From Firmicutes bacterium HGW-Firmicutes-4 (GTDB taxonomy: Bacteria; Bacillota; Clostridia; Eubacteriales; Eubacteriaceae): 36,322 nt of DNA. Both the position numbers and the translations under genes were made by a program. Below the pieces are notes generated by a model. That model made no database searches, was not told the DNA's origin, and worked only from the letters and a program-made list of their open reading frames with translations. Shown here in pieces: positions 18,023 to 27,465 of this stretch. Within the stretch, counting starts at the first letter, position 1. Each line of letters begins with the position of its first letter. The DNA lies in NCBI GenBank assembly GCA_002841405.1, contig PGZR01000040.1, positions 1 to 36,322 of the forward strand, read 5' to 3'.

Positions 18023-18715
18023 ATGAACACAAGAGAAAAAATATATAACACCGCCAAGCGGCTCTACCTGGAAAATGGCTATGAAAATACACCAAATACT
18101 TTGATTGCCAAGGAAGCCGGTGTCAATCTGGGTCTAGTTACCTATTATTTCAAGACCAAAGATATCATCGCCAGCGATATGCTTAACAATAATTATGAAA
18201 CACTCTACTCACATCTGCTTAAATATCTTCCCACTGATGATGAGCTGTTGCAATTGATAACTTTTTTCAAGCTGCATTTTAAATTAACCGAAATTGATGC
18301 ACACTATGATCGATTTATTTATGAAATGAATAAGTTTGATTTGCTGGAAAAAGCGACCCGTGATGGAAACCTCTATGAACTATATAAAACACTGGTTAAA
18401 CAGAATAAACAAATCAAAACAGCTGATAAAGAACTTCTTTGTGATTGTGCCGTAACAGCATCATTTGGGGTTATCCGGGCACTCACCATGAAGCAATATG
18501 AAAAAGAAATCCCCCTCACCAAAGAAGAACTCTTTGATTTGTGCATCAATCAAATGTTTTATTCTTTGAAGTTTGATTACAATAGCCTGTTCCTCAAATC
18601 GCTGCTCAGCTCTGCTAACTGCACCATTGATCGCTTGCTTGAAGAATACCCCCAATTAAAAGAAGTTAAAAATTATTTATATATCGAAGAAGCTCCTATT
18701 GTTTGTGAACAATAG
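18023..18715 (+). CDS. TetR-family transcriptional regulator
   Basis: This 230-residue protein has an N-terminal TetR HTH at about 5-50 (TREKIYNTAKRLYLENGYEN, then LIAKEAGVNLGLVTYYFKTK). The alpha-helical C-terminal two thirds would form the ligand-binding and dimer domain; its ligand cannot be predicted. A terminator separates it from the corrinoid/methyltransferase operon. That operon's promoter is overlapped by a perfect palindrome, so the simplest model is a repressor released by the operon's methylated substrate. The last codons and the TAG lie inside the right arm of its own terminator hairpin. Confidence 0.92.
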   Translation: MNTREKIYNTAKRLYLENGYENTPNTLIAKEAGVNLGLVTYYFKTKDIIASDMLNNNYETLYSHLLKYLPTDDELLQLITFFKLHFKLTEIDAHYDRFIYEMNKFDLLEKATRDGNLYELYKTLVKQNKQIKTADKELLCDCAVTASFGVIRALTMKQYEKEIPLTKEELFDLCINQMFYSLKFDYNSLFLKSLLSSANCTIDRLLEEYPQLKEVKNYLYIEEAPIVCEQ

Positions 18716-18733
18716 GAGCTTCTTATTATTTTT
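18687..18733 (+). terminator. Terminator of tetR overlapping its stop codon
   Basis: A perfect 17-bp stem (18687-18703 with 18708-18724) with a TGTG loop, followed by TATTATTTTTATTTT. The stop codon (18713-18715) is within the right arm. Confidence 0.9.
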
Positions 18734-18802
18734 ATTTTATCGAGCATTTAATCGTTTTCTAAAGCCTTGTTTTAGTTTTATGGAATTATTTTACGAAATT
18801 AA

Positions 18803-18831
18803 TTGACTTTTTGCTCGTAATGTTCTATATT
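18803..18831 (+). promoter_or_regulatory. Sigma-70-type promoter of the corrinoid/UroD methyltransferase operon
   Basis: TTGACT (18803-18808), a 17-bp spacer and TATATT (18826-18831) match consensus at 5/6 and 4-5/6. The start is near 18838, giving a leader of about 165 nt. Confidence 0.7.
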
Positions 18832-18834
18832 TAA

Positions 18835-18861
18835 ATTGCTTGCAAGCAATGATTGCAAGCA
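18835..18861. promoter_or_regulatory. Palindromic operator, probable TetR-family binding site
   Basis: ATTGCTTGCAAGCAAT (18835-18850) is a perfect 16-bp palindrome. TTGCAAGCA occurs at 18840-18848 and again at 18853-18861, 13 bp apart. The block begins 4 bp after the -10 and covers the predicted start, the classical place for a repressor. The nearest regulator gene is tetR at 18023. Confidence 0.65.
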
Positions 18862-18911
18862 CGATGTAAACGTATCAATTAAACTTATTTCATAAGTGAT
18901 TTGGGGTTTTT

Positions 18912-18972
18912 AACGATTTACTTACGCACACACGTGAAAATCGTTGATCATAACTGATATCATCTGATATCA
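18912..18972 (+). repeat. Leader hairpin and tandem CTGATATCA repeats
   Basis: AACGATTT (18912-18919) pairs with AAATCGTT (18938-18945). Just downstream, CTGATATCA occurs twice in tandem with a 10-bp period (18954-18962, 18964-18972); each contains the palindrome TGATATCA. These lie in the untranslated leader, 33-93 nt before the corrinoid gene. Their role is unknown; I do not recognise a riboswitch. Confidence 0.4.
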
Positions 18973-19004
18973 CTAATAAAAAACATTAAATAGGAGGAAA
19001 AATC

Positions 19005-19634
19005 ATGTCAAAAATCGAAGAAGTCAAAGCAAAGGTTGAAGCCGGAAAGTCAAAGCTGGTTCCCGGACTGGTCCAGGAAGCTCTGGATGAAGGCAACACA
19101 CCAGGCGAAGTTCTCCAGGCCATGGTCGATTCAATGAGCGTCGTTGGCGATAAATTCTCAGCCGGTGATATTTTTGTCCCGGAAATGCTGATCGCCGCTA
19201 AAGCCATGTCCAAAGGCGTGGAGGTTTTAAAACCACTGATGGCTGGAGATGGTTCCGCCTCTCTGGGAACCTGCATCATTGGTACCGTTGCCGGCGATCT
19301 CCATGATATCGGGAAAAATCTGGTTTCAATGATGATCGAAAGCGCCGGTTTCGATATGATTGATTTAGGCGTCGATGTACCAGCCGATACCTTTGTTCAA
19401 GCTGTTAAAGATAATACCAATGTTAAACTGGTAGCCTGCTCGGGTCTGCTGACCACCACCATGCCCGCCTTAAAAGAAGCGGTAGCAACTGTAAAAGCCG
19501 CTTGTCCAGACGTCAAAGTCATTGTCGGTGGCGCCCCGGTAACCCCAGAATACGCGGCTGAAGTTGGTGCCGACGGATACGCCCCAGATGCCGGCAGTGC
19601 CGCGGTAAAAGCTAAAGAACTGGCAACCGCTTAA
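19005..19634 (+). CDS. Corrinoid methyl-carrier protein, second module (MtvC/OdmA/MtaC-type)
   Basis: This 209-residue B12-binding protein has an N-terminal helical domain (1-88) and a Rossmann-like domain with the cobalt-ligating motif D98-L-H100-D-I-G103, a SGLLTTTM segment and GGAPVT. It has the same architecture as the corrinoid protein at 7929-8576 but clearly different sequence and a different partner. It would receive a methyl group from a substrate-specific methyltransferase, probably the UroD-fold protein that follows 96 nt later in the same operon. TAGGAGG is placed 9 nt before the ATG. Its promoter overlaps a palindromic operator. No THF methyltransferase is next to it. Confidence 0.94.
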   Translation: MSKIEEVKAKVEAGKSKLVPGLVQEALDEGNTPGEVLQAMVDSMSVVGDKFSAGDIFVPEMLIAAKAMSKGVEVLKPLMAGDGSASLGTCIIGTVAGDLHDIGKNLVSMMIESAGFDMIDLGVDVPADTFVQAVKDNTNVKLVACSGLLTTTMPALKEAVATVKAACPDVKVIVGGAPVTPEYAAEVGADGYAPDAGSAAVKAKELATA

Positions 19635-19730
19635 ACCACATTCTTCCCATAGACAATTTACTCCAACTACAAAACCACAAGCGTAAATGCGATTTTTAAA
19701 TTAGCATCCCAAAATTTAGGAGGTATTATC

Positions 19731-20714
19731 ATGTTAACAAAAAGACAGAATTTAATGGAAGTCTTAAAAGGTGGAAATCCTGATCGATTCGTCAATCAAT
19801 ATGAATTTATGGATCTGATTATGGAAGCTCCGATGGATCTTCCCCTGGCACCTGCTCCCGGCACCCGTGTTAAGAATAAATGGGGCATCACCTTTGATTG
19901 GCCTGCTGATCAAATCGGTTCTTTCCCGATGCACGATGATGAACACAAAGCGCTCAAAGATATCACCGATTGGAAAAACCAAGTGAAAGCGCCGGCCATT
20001 GAAACTTCAGAAGAAGCATGGGCAGCTGCCGTTGCCCATGCCAATTCCGTCGACCGCAATGATAAGTTTGTCACCGCCTTCTGCGCTCCTGGTATTTTTG
20101 AAATGACCCATCATCTGATGAGCATGGAAGATGCGCTGATGGCACTCTATGAAGAACCGGAGGCCATGAAAGAACTGATTGACTACGTGGTTGAGTATGA
20201 GCTGGCCTATGCCAAAGAATACCTCAAACACATCCAACCTGATGCATTATTCCATCATGACGACTGGGGTAGTCAAATTTCCACGTTTATCTCACCGGCA
20301 ATGTTTGATGAATTTATTTTGCCTGCCTACAAAAAAGTCTATGGCTACTGGAAAGCCAATGGCGTCGAACTGATTATTCACCACAGTGACTCCTATGCGG
20401 CAACGCTAGTCCCTGAAATGATCGAAATGGGTGTCGATATCTGGCAGGGTGTAATGACTACCAATAATGTGCCTGAGCTCATCAAAAAATACGGTGGCCA
20501 AATCACCTTCATGGGCGATATCGATAGTGGCCGGGTTGATTTCCCCGGCTGGACTCGGGAAAAGATCTATGAAGATGCCAAAAAAGCCTGTGAAGAATGC
20601 GGTAAACTTTATTTTATTCCCAATCTAAGCCAAGGTTTAAATATCAGTTCATTCCCTGGGGTTTATGAAGCAACCAGCGAGGTGATTGATCAACTCAGCA
20701 AGGAAATGTTTTAG
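19731..20714 (+). CDS. Uroporphyrinogen decarboxylase-fold (MtaA/MtvB-like) corrinoid methyltransferase
   Basis: This 327-residue protein has the UroD/MtaA barrel fold: N-terminal MLTKRQNLMEVLKGGNPDRF, central DALFHHDDWGSQ, then ELIIHHSDS and FMGDIDSG. It is unlikely to be true HemE. It follows a corrinoid protein gene, and acetogens use many such UroD-like proteins as substrate:corrinoid methyltransferases, for example in O-demethylation of phenyl methyl ethers. The HxC zinc motif of MtaA appears as HHS, and the C-terminal Cys is not in the MtaA position. If the enzyme is zinc-dependent, the ligands differ. AGGAGG is placed before the ATG. The substrate is unknown: a methoxylated aromatic or another O- or N-methyl compound. 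It ends near a terminator at 20823. Confidence 0.85.
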   Translation: MLTKRQNLMEVLKGGNPDRFVNQYEFMDLIMEAPMDLPLAPAPGTRVKNKWGITFDWPADQIGSFPMHDDEHKALKDITDWKNQVKAPAIETSEEAWAAAVAHANSVDRNDKFVTAFCAPGIFEMTHHLMSMEDALMALYEEPEAMKELIDYVVEYELAYAKEYLKHIQPDALFHHDDWGSQISTFISPAMFDEFILPAYKKVYGYWKANGVELIIHHSDSYAATLVPEMIEMGVDIWQGVMTTNNVPELIKKYGGQITFMGDIDSGRVDFPGWTREKIYEDAKKACEECGKLYFIPNLSQGLNISSFPGVYEATSEVIDQLSKEMF

Positions 20715-20822
20715 CGCAAATAACTTCATAGCCTTTTACTGATCCAAACCAAACTACACCTTAAGTTAGACTACTATGCTTTTAAGGTAAGCAAAAATTC
20801 AATTCTCTTAATAAATAATTTA

Positions 20823-20878
20823 AGCTCTATCTCAATTAGAAGATAATTTGAATCTAATTGAAGATAGAGCTATTTTTA
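20823..20878 (+). terminator. Terminator of the corrinoid/UroD operon
   Basis: AGCTCTATCT-CAATTAGA (20823-20840) pairs with TCTAATTGAAGATAGAGCT (20853-20871) with one bulge, followed by ATTTTTATC. A long AT-rich stem with a clear U-run. Confidence 0.85.
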
Positions 20879-20917
20879 TCACCAGAACCTTAAAAAAACA
20901 TAAGACAACTGACCATC

Positions 20918-21000
20918 AAGCGTTGACATCCGGGCAACGCTTCGTGCAACCGAATACAAGCCTAAACTGTGCGGTTTTCACAAACAAGTGAACGCCACTT
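20918..21000 (+). other. Three consecutive hairpins upstream of gltB, possible structured RNA
   Basis: Stem 1 is AAGCGTTG (20918-20925) with CAACGCTT (20935-20942). Stem 2 is GTGCAACCG (20944-20952) with CGGTTTTCAC (20972-20981), slightly bulged. Stem 3 is AAGTG (20986-20990) with CACTT (20996-21000). The block is distinctly GC-richer than the surrounding gap. It matches no riboswitch family I can name, and a promoter upstream of it is not evident. Confidence 0.35.
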
Positions 21001-21235
21001 AAAAACATAAATTGCATTTAATTACTAAATACATAGTAAAAAAAATTAGTAATCCGGGTTTTTATGAAGAAATTTTTGTGATAATTATCTAGCTTTATAG
21101 TATAATTATAAAACCGTATCTCATCTTGTAAAATTCGGCACATTCCCGTATTTTTTAAAGTTTATTATACTTTAATTTATCTCAATGGTATAGTCAGATA
21201 CAAAAAAATTACTCGTTAAATGTGAATAAAAATTG

Positions 21236-21264
21236 TTGAATTCCAAATGGGACAATAGTATTCT
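21236..21264 (+). promoter_or_regulatory. Candidate gltBD promoter
   Basis: TTGAAT (21236-21241), a 17-bp spacer and TATTCT (21259-21264), each 4/6 to consensus, about 38 bp before the gltB start. A TATAAT at 21101-21106 with a poorly spaced -35 is an alternative. Confidence 0.4.
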
Positions 21265-21302
21265 GTTCATTACAAAAAAAGATTTTTCTGAGGAAGGTTA
21301 AA

Positions 21303-24300
21303 ATGCGTATGAAACACACTAATTTACCACCAAAGCAGGGACTCTACGATCCCACTTTTGAACATGACGCCTGTGGTATTGGAGCGATTGTCCATATCAA
21401 AGGAAAGAAATCCCACGATATTGTACAGCAGGCTTTAACAACACTTGTTAATTTACAACATCGGGGCGGACGTGGCTCCGAACAAAACACCGGTGATGGC
21501 GCCGGGATTCTGATCCAGATCCCACACCAGTTTCTGGAAAAAGCTTCCGTTAAGGAAGGCTTTAACCTGCCTCAACCCGGGGACTACGGTTTGGGGATGT
21601 TATTTATGCCCACCGATGCCAGCGAAAGAAGCCAATGCGAACAAATTCTGGAAGATGTCATCATCGCCGAAGGGCAAACCCTGCTGGGCTGGCGTGATGT
21701 TCCCGTCGATCTCTGCGATCTGGGAAAAACCGCTGTTGCCAGCATGCCTTTCCTCAAACAGGTATTTATCAAAAAAGATCCGTCCATTACCGATGCCATG
21801 GATTTTGAGCGGAAGCTGTATACCATTCGAAAACAGGCTGAAAAGAAAACAAAAAAAGCCGGACTGTCTTTTTATGCGGCCAGTTTTTCATCTCGTACTG
21901 TTGTCTATAAAGGAATGCTGACCGAAGATCAGGTCGGCCAGTTCTATCTGGATCTTCAGGATCCGGATGTGACTACCGCTATTGCCATGGTTCATTCACG
22001 TTTCAGTACCAACACCTTCCCCAGCTGGGAAAGAGCCCATCCGAATCGTTATGTGATCCATAATGGCGAAATCAATACCCTCCGGGGCAATGTCAACTGG
22101 ATGTATGCCCGCCAGTCCCTGCTCCAAAGTGAGCTTTTTGGCAATGAACTGGAAAAAACCTTCCCGGTTGTTGATGTGGATGGTAGTGACTCGTCAATCT
22201 TTGACAATGCCTTTGAATTTTTAAGCCTAACCGGACGTTCGCTGGCCCATAGCGCGATGATGATGATTCCCGAGCCCTGGGCTAAGCATACCACCATGAG
22301 CCCCGAGAAAAAAGCCTTCTATAATTATCATTCAAGAATGCTGGAACCCTGGGATGGCCCAGCTGCCATTGCTTTCACTGATGGGATTCGCCTGGGCGCG
22401 GTACTTGACCGTAACGGTCTGCGACCTTCCCGCTACTATGTGACTAAAGACGATATGGTTATCTTATCTTCTGAGGTCGGCGTTTTAGATATCCCCCCCG
22501 AAAATATTCTCTGTAAGGAACGTTTGAAACCGGGCCGGATGCTGATGATCGATACTGAAAAAGGTGAAATCATCAATGACGAAGATCTGAAACACTCTGT
22601 TGCCTGTCAGGAGCCCTATGCACAATGGCTGGAAGAACACAATATCCCCATTGATACCTTACCAGAACCCCAGGCAAAATATGTCTCTGATCAAGAAACG
22701 CTGATTCAGCGACAGAAAACCTTTGGCTATACCTACGAAGATCTAAATGCGCTGATCATCCCCATGGCCAAGGATGGCGTCGATCCCATTGGCGCCATGG
22801 GGAATGATATTCCCCTGGCGGTCTTATCAGATAAATCCCAGGTACTGTTTAATTACTTTAAGCAGATGTTTGCCCAGGTCACCAATCCACCCATTGATGC
22901 ACTCCGGGAAGAATTGATCACTGGCACTGAGGTTTATCTTGGTGGTGAAGGCAACCTGATTAATCCCTTGCCCGAAAGCTGTCACCAAATCAGTCTGGAT
23001 ATGCCGATTCTCAGTAATGAAGATTTGGAAAAAATCCGGGAACTGAATGATACCCGGATCAAAACCATCACCCTGTCAACCTTATTTGAAAGCCATACCG
23101 GTGGCGATGGTCTGGAAAAAGCCCTGGAAAATATTTTTATTGCCGCTGATCAAGCCATTGCTGCCGGCCATACGATTATTGTTCTTTCCGATCGCGGCGT
23201 GAACAACAAGATGGTACCGATTCCTTCGGCACTGGCGATTGCCGGTCTCCATCATCACCTGATCAACAATTTGACCCGGACCCGGGTCAGTCTGATTGTT
23301 GAATCCGGCGAACCCAGAGAAGTACACCATTTTGCCGTCCTGATCGGATATGGCGCCACCGCCATCAATCCTTATCTGGCTTTTGAAAGCGTCGCTGATC
23401 TGATTGATCGTGGGATGCTAACTGATGTAGCCTATGAGAAAGCCGTTAAAACCTATATCAAAACCGTCAGCAAGGGCGTTATCAAGGTTCTTTCCAAAAT
23501 GGGGATTTCAACCATTTTAAGTTATCACGGCGCCCAAATTTTTGAAGCGGTAGGAATAAACTCGGATGTCATCGACAAATATTTCACCCGAACCCCTTCC
23601 CGAATCGAAGGGATTGGTATCAATGAAATTGCCCGGGAATCGCAGATGCGTCATGACGAAGCCTATCTCAATCCCTTTGCCGATGCCAACGCTCTTGATT
23701 CCGGCGGAAATTTCCAATGGCGGGCTGATGGCGAATATCATACCTATAATCCCGAAGCTGTCTATAAATTGCAAACCGCCTGCCGCAACGGTGATTATAA
23801 AACCTATCAGGAGTATACCAGCCTGATTAACGAACAGAGCCAGCGCACCTGTACCTTAAGGGGACTGATGACCTTTAAAGACCGTCAGCCGATTTCCATT
23901 GATGAGGTTGAATCGGTGGAGAGCATCTGCACCCGCTTTAAAACCGGGGCGATGTCCTACGGTTCGATCAGCAGTGAGGCTCACGAAAGTCTGGCCATTG
24001 CCATGAACCGCATTGGCGGCAAGAGCAATACCGGTGAAGGCGGCGAGGATCCCGAACGACATATCCCGCTGCACAACGGCGATTCTCGTCTCAGCGCCAT
24101 CAAACAGGTGGCCTCCGGTCGTTTTGGCGTCACCAGCCATTACCTGTCCAGCGCCAAGGAAATTCAGATCAAGATGGCACAAGGCGCAAAGCCTGGTGAA
24201 GGCGGCCAGTTGCCGGGACGTAAGGTTTACCCCTGGGTTGCCAAAACCCGTTACTCCACCCCCGGTGTTGGCCTGATTTCACCACCGCCCCACCATGATA

Positions 24301-25892
24301 TTTATTCTATTGAAGATTTAGCGGAATTGATTCACGACTTGAAAAATGCCAACCGGGAAGCCCAGATCAATGTCAAACTGGTTTCCGAAGTTGGTGTCGG
24401 TACCATCGCTGCTGGTGTCGCCAAAGCCAAGGCTGATATCATTCTAATCAGCGGTTATGACGGCGGTACCGGGGCTTCACCACGAACCAGTATCCGGCAT
24501 GCCGGTCTGCCCTGGGAGTTGGGACTGGCTGAAACCCACCAGACTTTGGTACTGAATAATTTAAGAACCCGGGTCAAAGTCGAAACTGATGGTAAGCTGT
24601 TAACCGGTAAGGATCTGGCTGTGGCCACCCTGTTAGGTGCCGAAGAATACGGCTTTGCCACCGCCCCGCTGGTTATCCTTGGCTGCGTGATGATGCGGGT
24701 TTGTCATCTTGATACCTGTTCGGTTGGGATTGCGACACAAAACCCAGAACTGCGTAAGCGGTTCACCGGTGATCCCGAACACGTGGTCAATTTCATGAAA
24801 TTCATTGCTCAGGAACTCCGGGAAATCATGGCGGAACTGGGTTTTAGAACCATCGATGAAATGGTTGGCCGTTCTGATAAACTGGAAATGAACCAAGCCA
24901 TTGATCACTGGAAAACAAAGGGACTGGACTTCTCCAGTATTTTCTATCAACCAGAAGTTCCCGAAGGCGGCGGTTTATACTGCCAGATGGAACAAAACCA
25001 TAATATCGAAAAATCATTGGACTTAACGGTGTTGCTGGATCAGTGTAAACCGGCCTTGGAAAAGGCTGAAAAAGTGGAAATTACCACCCCGATTAAAAAC
25101 GTTAACCGAGTTGTCGGTACGATTATCGGAAATGAAGTTTCTAAACGCTACGGTGAAGCGGGTCTGCCTGAAGATACCATTACGATTAACCTGAAAGGCT
25201 CTTCCGGACAAAGTCTGGGTGCCTTTATGCCAAAAGGAATGACCATAAAACTGGAAGGCGATGCCAATGATTATTTTGGCAAAGGCTTATCCGGCGGAAA
25301 AATGGTCATTTACCCACCCAAAGAAGCTACCTTTGTTCCTGAAGATAACATCATCGTTGGAAATGTGGCCTTCTACGGCGCTACTGAGGGCGAGGCCTAT
25401 ATCCGTGGTGCTGCCGGCGAACGGTTCTGTGTCCGCAACAGTGGCGTAACCGCCGTGGTTGAATCCGTCGGCGATCATGGCTGTGAATACATGACCGGTG
25501 GTAAGGTTATTATCCTGGGTAAAACCGGCCGTAACTTTGCGGCTGGAATGTCTGGCGGGACTGCCTATGTGTTGGACCTGGATGACAGCTTCTGTGAATC
25601 CTGCAATGCTGACATGGTTGATCTGGTTAAAATTACCGATGCGGCTGAACTGGCTGAGCTTAAAGAATTAATCGCGAAACACCGGGATTATACCAGCAGT
25701 TCACTGGCTCAGAAAATCCTTGATGACTTTGATCGCTATGCGAAACAGTTTACCAAGGTTTTACCTCGCGATTATAAACGGATGCTGGATGCCATGGAAC
25801 GGGTCAAAGCTCAAGGGCTTACCGGCGACGAAGCCTTAATGGCAGCTTTTAATGAAAATAACCGGGATCTGTCCCGGGTAAGCGGAAATTAG
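21303..25892 (+). CDS. gltB: Glutamate synthase large (alpha) subunit
   Basis: This is a 1529-residue full-length GOGAT alpha subunit. A class II amidotransferase domain follows a 23-residue propeptide, and cleavage would expose Cys24 (HDACGIG) as nucleophile for glutamine hydrolysis. The central domain and the FMN synthase barrel follow (PGEGGQLPG and the [11 protein letters not shown] region). The 3Fe-4S cysteines are Cys1128, Cys1134 and Cys1139 ([12 protein letters not shown]). The C-terminal GXGXG beta-helix lies at about 1270-1500. It makes two glutamates from glutamine and 2-oxoglutarate. GAGGAAGG lies 5 nt before the ATG at 21303. gltD follows after 17 nt, so both subunits come from one transcript. 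The leader contains the unexplained hairpin cluster. No GltC-type regulator is adjacent. Confidence 0.98.
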   Translation: MRMKHTNLPPKQGLYDPTFEHDACGIGAIVHIKGKKSHDIVQQALTTLVNLQHRGGRGSEQNTGDGAGILIQIPHQFLEKASVKEGFNLPQPGDYGLGMLFMPTDASERSQCEQILEDVIIAEGQTLLGWRDVPVDLCDLGKTAVASMPFLKQVFIKKDPSITDAMDFERKLYTIRKQAEKKTKKAGLSFYAASFSSRTVVYKGMLTEDQVGQFYLDLQDPDVTTAIAMVHSRFSTNTFPSWERAHPNRYVIHNGEINTLRGNVNWMYARQSLLQSELFGNELEKTFPVVDVDGSDSSIFDNAFEFLSLTGRSLAHSAMMMIPEPWAKHTTMSPEKKAFYNYHSRMLEPWDGPAAIAFTDGIRLGAVLDRNGLRPSRYYVTKDDMVILSSEVGVLDIPPENILCKERLKPGRMLMIDTEKGEIINDEDLKHSVACQEPYAQWLEEHNIPIDTLPEPQAKYVSDQETLIQRQKTFGYTYEDLNALIIPMAKDGVDPIGAMGNDIPLAVLSDKSQVLFNYFKQMFAQVTNPPIDALREELITGTEVYLGGEGNLINPLPESCHQISLDMPILSNEDLEKIRELNDTRIKTITLSTLFESHTGGDGLEKALENIFIAADQAIAAGHTIIVLSDRGVNNKMVPIPSALAIAGLHHHLINNLTRTRVSLIVESGEPREVHHFAVLIGYGATAINPYLAFESVADLIDRGMLTDVAYEKAVKTYIKTVSKGVIKVLSKMGISTILSYHGAQIFEAVGINSDVIDKYFTRTPSRIEGIGINEIARESQMRHDEAYLNPFADANALDSGGNFQWRADGEYHTYNPEAVYKLQTACRNGDYKTYQEYTSLINEQSQRTCTLRGLMTFKDRQPISIDEVESVESICTRFKTGAMSYGSISSEAHESLAIAMNRIGGKSNTGEGGEDPERHIPLHNGDSRLSAIKQVASGRFGVTSHYLSSAKEIQIKMAQGAKPGEGGQLPGRKVYPWVAKTRYSTPGVGLISPPPHHDIYSIEDLAELIHDLKNANREAQINVKLVSEVGVGTIAAGVAKAKADIILISGYDGGTGASPRTSIRHAGLPWELGLAETHQTLVLNNLRTRVKVETDGKLLTGKDLAVATLLGAEEYGFATAPLVILGCVMMRVCHLDTCSVGIATQNPELRKRFTGDPEHVVNFMKFIAQELREIMAELGFRTIDEMVGRSDKLEMNQAIDHWKTKGLDFSSIFYQPEVPEGGGLYCQMEQNHNIEKSLDLTVLLDQCKPALEKAEKVEITTPIKNVNRVVGTIIGNEVSKRYGEAGLPEDTITINLKGSSGQSLGAFMPKGMTIKLEGDANDYFGKGLSGGKMVIYPPKEATFVPEDNIIVGNVAFYGATEGEAYIRGAAGERFCVRNSGVTAVVESVGDHGCEYMTGGKVIILGKTGRNFAAGMSGGTAYVLDLDDSFCESCNADMVDLVKITDAAELAELKELIAKHRDYTSSSLAQKILDDFDRYAKQFTKVLPRDYKRMLDAMERVKAQGLTGDEALMAAFNENNRDLSRVSGN

Positions 25893-25909
25893 AGAGGAGG
25901 TAAACAATT

Positions 25910-27385
25910 ATGGGAAAATCAACAGGATTTTTAGAATATAAACGGGAAGTACCCCAGGATCGGGAACCTCTTGAACGAATTAAAGACTGGCAGGAGTTTC
26001 ATTTAGAACTGACTGAAGAAAAGCAGCGCCTTCAGGGCGCCCGCTGTATGGATTGCGGCGTCCCTTACTGCCACTCCGGGATGATGCTTGCCGGCGCTGC
26101 CTCCGGCTGCCCGCTTCATAATTTAATTCCCGAATGGAATGATATGATTTACAAGGGTTTATGGAAAGAGGCCTTGGTCCGACTGCTTAACACCAATAAT
26201 TTCCCCGAATTCACCGGCCGGGTTTGCCCGGCTCCTTGTGAAGGGGCCTGCACTGTGGGACTGAATGAACCTCAAGTAACCATTAAAACCAATGAATGCA
26301 CGATCATCGATCACGCTTTCAAAGCCGGCTGGATTACCCCCAAGCCACCGAAAAATAGGACTGATAAAAAAATCGCCGTCGTTGGCTCCGGTCCCGCCGG
26401 GCTGGCCTGTGCTGCCGAACTCAACAGGGCTGGCCATCATGTTACCGTCTACGAACGGGCTGATCGAATCGGTGGACTGTTAATGTACGGAATCCCCAAC
26501 ATGAAGCTGGATAAGATTGACGTGGTTCAGCGACGGGTTGACCTGATGACCGCCGAAGGCATCAACTTTGTCACCAGCACTGAAGTCGGTAAAGACTACG
26601 CGGTTACCGATTTAAAGGCCGAATACGATGCTGTTGTCTTATGCGGCGGCGCCACAAAACCCCGGGATCTAACTGTCGCAGGCCGAAATCTCAAGGGGGT
26701 TGATTTTGCGATCGACTTTTTATCCGCCAATACCAAAAGCCTGTTAGATTCCAACCTGGCCGATGGCAACTATACATCCGCTAAAGACAAGCATGTGGTG
26801 ATTATCGGCGGCGGCGACACCGGCACCGACTGTGTCGCCACTTCGATCCGTCACGGCTGCAAAAGCGTCCTGCAATTGGAAATTATGCCGAAGCCACCGG
26901 AAACCCGGGCCCCGAATAACCCCTGGCCGGAATGGCCAAAAACCTATAAGTTAGATTACGGCCAGGAAGAAGCCGTTGCGCTTTATGGCAGCGATCCCCG
27001 CCAATACTGCACCACCACTAAAAAAATTGTTGGTGATGCCGACGGTCATGTCAAAGCCGTTCATACCGTAGAAATTGAATGGTTGGCCGATGAAAGCGGA
27101 CGCATGACCATGAAAGAGATTCCCGGAACTGAAAAAGTGCTGCCCGCTGATCTGGTTTTACTGGCTATGGGCTTCCTGGGACCGGATGACCTGTTGGTTG
27201 ACCAACTGGGTCTGGAACGGGATCCCCGCTCTAATGTTAAAGCCGATTATGGGGTTTATCAGACCAGTGTCGACAATATCTTTGCGGCCGGTGATATCCG
27301 CCGCGGCCAAAGCTTGGTTGTCTGGGCCATCAACGAAGGCCGGGAAGCAGCCCGAGCCTGCCACAATTATTTAACTAAAAAATAA
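25910..27385 (+). CDS. gltD: Glutamate synthase small (beta) subunit, NAD(P)H-dependent FAD/Fe-S oxidoreductase
   Basis: This 491-residue protein has N-terminal cysteine clusters for two 4Fe-4S centres (Cys46, 49, 54, 67 and Cys106, 110, 114). The FAD-binding GSGPAG is at 159-164, the NAD(P)H-binding GGGDTG at 300-305, and a C-terminal FAD contact reads [16 protein letters not shown]. It passes electrons from NAD(P)H to the alpha subunit. Full length for the family (about 470-500). GAGAGGAGG lies 8-9 nt before the ATG, and the gap to gltB is 17 nt. Members of this family also pair with other partners in anaerobes, but adjacency to a complete gltB makes GltD the clear call. NADPH versus NADH preference is not decided here. 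Confidence 0.97.
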   Translation: MGKSTGFLEYKREVPQDREPLERIKDWQEFHLELTEEKQRLQGARCMDCGVPYCHSGMMLAGAASGCPLHNLIPEWNDMIYKGLWKEALVRLLNTNNFPEFTGRVCPAPCEGACTVGLNEPQVTIKTNECTIIDHAFKAGWITPKPPKNRTDKKIAVVGSGPAGLACAAELNRAGHHVTVYERADRIGGLLMYGIPNMKLDKIDVVQRRVDLMTAEGINFVTSTEVGKDYAVTDLKAEYDAVVLCGGATKPRDLTVAGRNLKGVDFAIDFLSANTKSLLDSNLADGNYTSAKDKHVVIIGGGDTGTDCVATSIRHGCKSVLQLEIMPKPPETRAPNNPWPEWPKTYKLDYGQEEAVALYGSDPRQYCTTTKKIVGDADGHVKAVHTVEIEWLADESGRMTMKEIPGTEKVLPADLVLLAMGFLGPDDLLVDQLGLERDPRSNVKADYGVYQTSVDNIFAAGDIRRGQSLVVWAINEGREAARACHNYLTKK

Positions 27386-27404
27386 TTTGCTCCTTAACTC
27401 ACCT

Positions 27405-27446
27405 AAAACAGCCACAAAATCCGAACCGGATCTTGTGGCTGTTTTA
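27405..27446. terminator. Terminator after gltBD, possibly bidirectional
   Basis: AAAACAGCCACAA pairs with TTGTGGCTGTTTT, with an inner ATCCG/CGGAT stem. The plus strand continues TTTTATTCTTTTC and the minus strand ends GTTTTAGG. It can serve gltBD and the convergent zinc-ribbon gene. Confidence 0.88.
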
Positions 27447-27465
27447 TTCTTTTCAAAATAGCTAT

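Larger units (their letters stand above)
20715..21302. other. 588-bp gap between the methyltransferase operon and gltB
   Basis: In order it holds: a 7-bp-stem hairpin without T-run (20758-20788), a terminator (20823-20878), a cluster of three hairpins (20918-21000), an AT-rich stretch, and a candidate gltB promoter (21236-21264). No open frame with a ribosome site is credible. Confidence 0.6.

Noticed and set aside
18862..19004. Cobalamin riboswitch before the second corrinoid gene
   Set aside because: No B12-box-like sequence or the usual four-way junction is visible; only a short stem and tandem repeats.
19731..20714. True uroporphyrinogen decarboxylase (HemE)
   Set aside because: Operon context with a corrinoid protein and the HHDDW/HHSD segments fit the methyltransferase branch better, and no heme or siroheme genes are nearby.
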